From: an uncultured Erysipelotrichaceae bacterium
GTDB taxonomy: Bacteria; Bacillota_I; Bacilli_A; Erysipelotrichales; Erysipelotrichaceae
Assembly: GCA_902795875.1 (NCBI GenBank)
Contig: CADBND010000275.1
Span: 1 to 6,908, forward strand
Reading direction: 5' to 3'
DNA: 6,908 nucleotides
The notes beneath the pieces are model-generated. The model saw nothing but the letters and a program-made list of their open reading frames with translations, was not told where the DNA came from and made no database searches. Positions 5,320-6,908 of this stretch are shown here, piece by piece. A program made the translations under genes and the position numbers. Each line of letters begins with the position of its first letter. The first letter of the stretch is position 1.

Positions 5320-6282
5320 ATGGAAGAAAGACTGCTGGCACTATTACGGCTCGCGATCAAATACAATGCGACGGACATCCATTTCATGCTGCGGTATCAG
5401 GATATGGAGATCGAGATGCGGATCGACGGGCTTTGTCACAAGGTCAAGACCAGATTCGAAGATTATAAACTGATCCGTTACCTGCAATATCTGGCAAATC
5501 TGGATGTCGGAAACATTACGACACCACAGACCGGCCAGTTTGAAATGGAAGTAGATGGAAAACTGCTGTCGTTGAGGTTCGCAGTGATCAACAAGCTGAA
5601 TTACACCAACGGTGTGCTCAGGATCATGAACAGCGAGCTCAATATTGATGCGAATCGCTTGTCTTCGATCGAAATGCAGAATCGCTATTTCCGTAGTCTT
5701 CTGAATCGAAAATGCGGGCTGGTCCTGTTTTCGGGGCCGACTGGTTCGGGGAAGACAACGACGCTTTATACACTTTTAAAGAGCGTGAAAAACAGAAAGA
5801 TCTATTCGATCGAAGATCCGATCGAAGTCTATCATGACTATCTGATACAGCTTTCCGTCAATGAAGCGGCGGGATTCGATTACGCAGAGGGGATTAAACA
5901 GATCCTTCGTCACGATCCGGACATCATCATGATCGGCGAGATCCGCGATGAGAAGGCGGCAAGAATGGCGGTTGTGGCAGCCAATACGGGACACCTCGTC
6001 GTTTCCAGCATTCATACTTCCCGAGCCTGCAGCTGCATATCAAGGATGAGCGAACTAGGCGTGAACGAGGATCATCTGTATGAGAATCTGATCTGTGTTT
6101 CGAATCAGAGGATGATGACGAGAAAAGGAAGCCATGAAAAGATCGTTCTTTATGAGATCATGGATCTCCGGGAGATCGAATACTTCCGTATCCATAAACA
6201 CAATTCGCCGACGTTCCTCGATATCGACACCCAGATCGAAAAGGGGATAAAGAATGGGATTTTCAGCGGGGATCTTTATTGA
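5320..6282 (+). CDS. comGA: Competence pseudopilus assembly ATPase ComGA
   Basis: ComGA is the cytoplasmic-face hexameric ATPase that drives assembly of the transformation pseudopilus through ComGB. The 320-residue product belongs to the GspE/PilB superfamily. I see an N-terminal ATDIHF segment (17-22), Walker A GPTGSGKTT (139-147), the Asp box YSIEDPIE (162-169), Walker B DIIMIGEIRD (201-210) with Glu207, and the His box TGHLVVSSIHT (223-233) with His225 and His232. It is compact: the N1 domain of PilB/GspE is absent, as expected for ComGA. The C-terminal part after QRMM (263-266) has no cysteine, so the CxxC zinc element of many relatives is missing. The start at 5320 has GGAGG at 5308-5312, 7 bases away. 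The gene overlaps comGB by 29 bases. The name rests on length, comGB adjacency and Bacillota context; a type IV pilus or secretion role is less likely. Confidence 0.92.
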   Translation: MEERLLALLRLAIKYNATDIHFMLRYQDMEIEMRIDGLCHKVKTRFEDYKLIRYLQYLANLDVGNITTPQTGQFEMEVDGKLLSLRFAVINKLNYTNGVLRIMNSELNIDANRLSSIEMQNRYFRSLLNRKCGLVLFSGPTGSGKTTTLYTLLKSVKNRKIYSIEDPIEVYHDYLIQLSVNEAAGFDYAEGIKQILRHDPDIIMIGEIRDEKAARMAVVAANTGHLVVSSIHTSRACSCISRMSELGVNEDHLYENLICVSNQRMMTRKGSHEKIVLYEIMDLREIEYFRIHKHNSPTFLDIDTQIEKGIKNGIFSGDLY

Positions 6283-6908
6283 GAAGACGCTGAGCGTAGA
6301 GGATCTCTCGTATCTTTCGAAGCTTCTCGACAACGGACTTTCGCTCGGTGAATGCTTCGACCTTCTGAAAAACCGGAAAAACCAAGAGATCTTTTCGAAA
6401 CTGAGAAAAAAGCTTGATGAAGGCGTTCTGGTCGAAAAGGCGATCGAAGAATTTCTTCCCGCGTCCCTGCGGCCGTACGTGATGAGCCTTCTTGGTTCGC
6501 TTTCCTTCGCACAGGCTTTGTCGATATCTCTGCGTTTCCATAAAAGGATCGAAGAGGGCAAGGAAGGCCTGTTTCATTCTCTTGCCTATCCGCTGTTTCT
6601 TCTTTTCGTTTCTGTCACGGCATTATATCTTTTCGATCTCTACGGGATCGATTCGATTTTTGCGCTGATCTCTTCATTCGATGTTAAGATCGGCATATAT
6701 CATGACCTGCGCATCCTTTTACGGATCTTTGTGAACATATTCTATTACGGTGTCTTATTGATCAGCGGACTGCTTCTGTTCTATTTGAAGCCAAAGAGGA
6801 TCACCTTGCTGTATATCTTTCTGAGCCGATACATGCCTAACAGCTTCCTGAATATCTTCTATTCGGAAGAATTCATGTCGCTGCTTCTGATCTGTATGGA
6901 TCAGGGCT
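6254..6908 (+). CDS. comGB: Competence pseudopilus inner-membrane protein ComGB (3' partial)
   Basis: ComGB is the polytopic GspF/PilC-family platform protein that ComGA acts on during pseudopilus assembly. The frame is open from ATG 6254 to the end of the window, giving 218 complete codons out of an expected ~330-350. The cytoplasmic N-terminal helical domain shows the family pattern LSKLLDNGLSLGECFDLLKN (21-40) and KLDEGVLVEKAIEEF (53-67). Predicted membrane segments lie near residues 108-129 and 156-178. A second cytoplasmic repeat begins near SEEFMSLLLICMDQG (204-218), similar in pattern to the first, and is cut by the window edge. The start overlaps the last 29 bases of comGA, with GGGG (6243-6246) seven bases upstream as ribosome-binding site, so the two are co-translated. 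The minor pseudopilin genes comGC onward are expected downstream but cannot be seen. Confidence 0.88.
   Translation, partial: MGFSAGIFIEKTLSVEDLSYLSKLLDNGLSLGECFDLLKNRKNQEIFSKLRKKLDEGVLVEKAIEEFLPASLRPYVMSLLGSLSFAQALSISLRFHKRIEEGKEGLFHSLAYPLFLLFVSVTALYLFDLYGIDSIFALISSFDVKIGIYHDLRILLRIFVNIFYYGVLLISGLLLFYLKPKRITLLYIFLSRYMPNSFLNIFYSEEFMSLLLICMDQG

Noticed and set aside
6055..6561. A 168-codon open frame on the - strand across the comGA/comGB junction
   Set aside because: It lies antisense to two genes with full family motifs, has no recognisable domain, and its composition is what the opposite strand of G+C-biased codons gives.

Overview
The window (about 47% G+C by eye) looks like chromosomal DNA of a Bacillota species. 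The gene set fits an Erysipelotrichia-like lineage: FbpB-type fused ABC permease, ruvA-ruvB without ruvC, a two-CxxC ribosomal protein L33, a YqgX-like metallo-beta-lactamase-fold protein, and a ComGA/ComGB competence pair. The class assignment is inferred from general protein similarity only and is tentative. All genes lie on the + strand, coding density is very high, and no gap without a gene exceeds about 100 bases. I see no RNA gene, mobile element or CRISPR array.

Layout. (1) Bases 1-2732: the end of an ABC importer operon. It has an ATPase whose first ~20 codons lie upstream of the window, then a 12-helix fused permease, closed by a strong hairpin terminator. The substrate-binding protein is not here and is probably upstream. 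(2) Bases 2783-4390: ruvA and ruvB, the Holliday-junction branch-migration motor, with a TATAAT box so close to the ruvA ATG that the mRNA is predicted to be leaderless, and with their own terminator. (3) Bases 4404-4631: rpmG (L33) with a good extended -10 promoter, a strong ribosome-binding site and a terminator that uses its own stop codon as part of the stem. (4) Bases 4639-5274: a glyoxalase-II-like hydrolase starting 7 bases after that terminator's U-tract, with no Shine-Dalgarno sequence, followed by its own terminator. (5) Bases 5320-6908: comGA and the start of comGB, overlapping by 29 bases. These are the first two genes of a pseudopilus operon for DNA uptake, and comGB runs off the window.

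These are mostly ordinary housekeeping and competence genes, and I do not see a clearly new multi-gene system. The points worth a second look concern expression signals. They are the leaderless ruvA, the SD-less starts of ruvB and the hydrolase, a pyrimidine tract that can pair with the comGA ribosome-binding site, a uniform terminator style (stop codon at or inside the stem, GNRA-type loops), and a roughly 4.5-fold excess of GATC tetranucleotides that disappears around rpmG.
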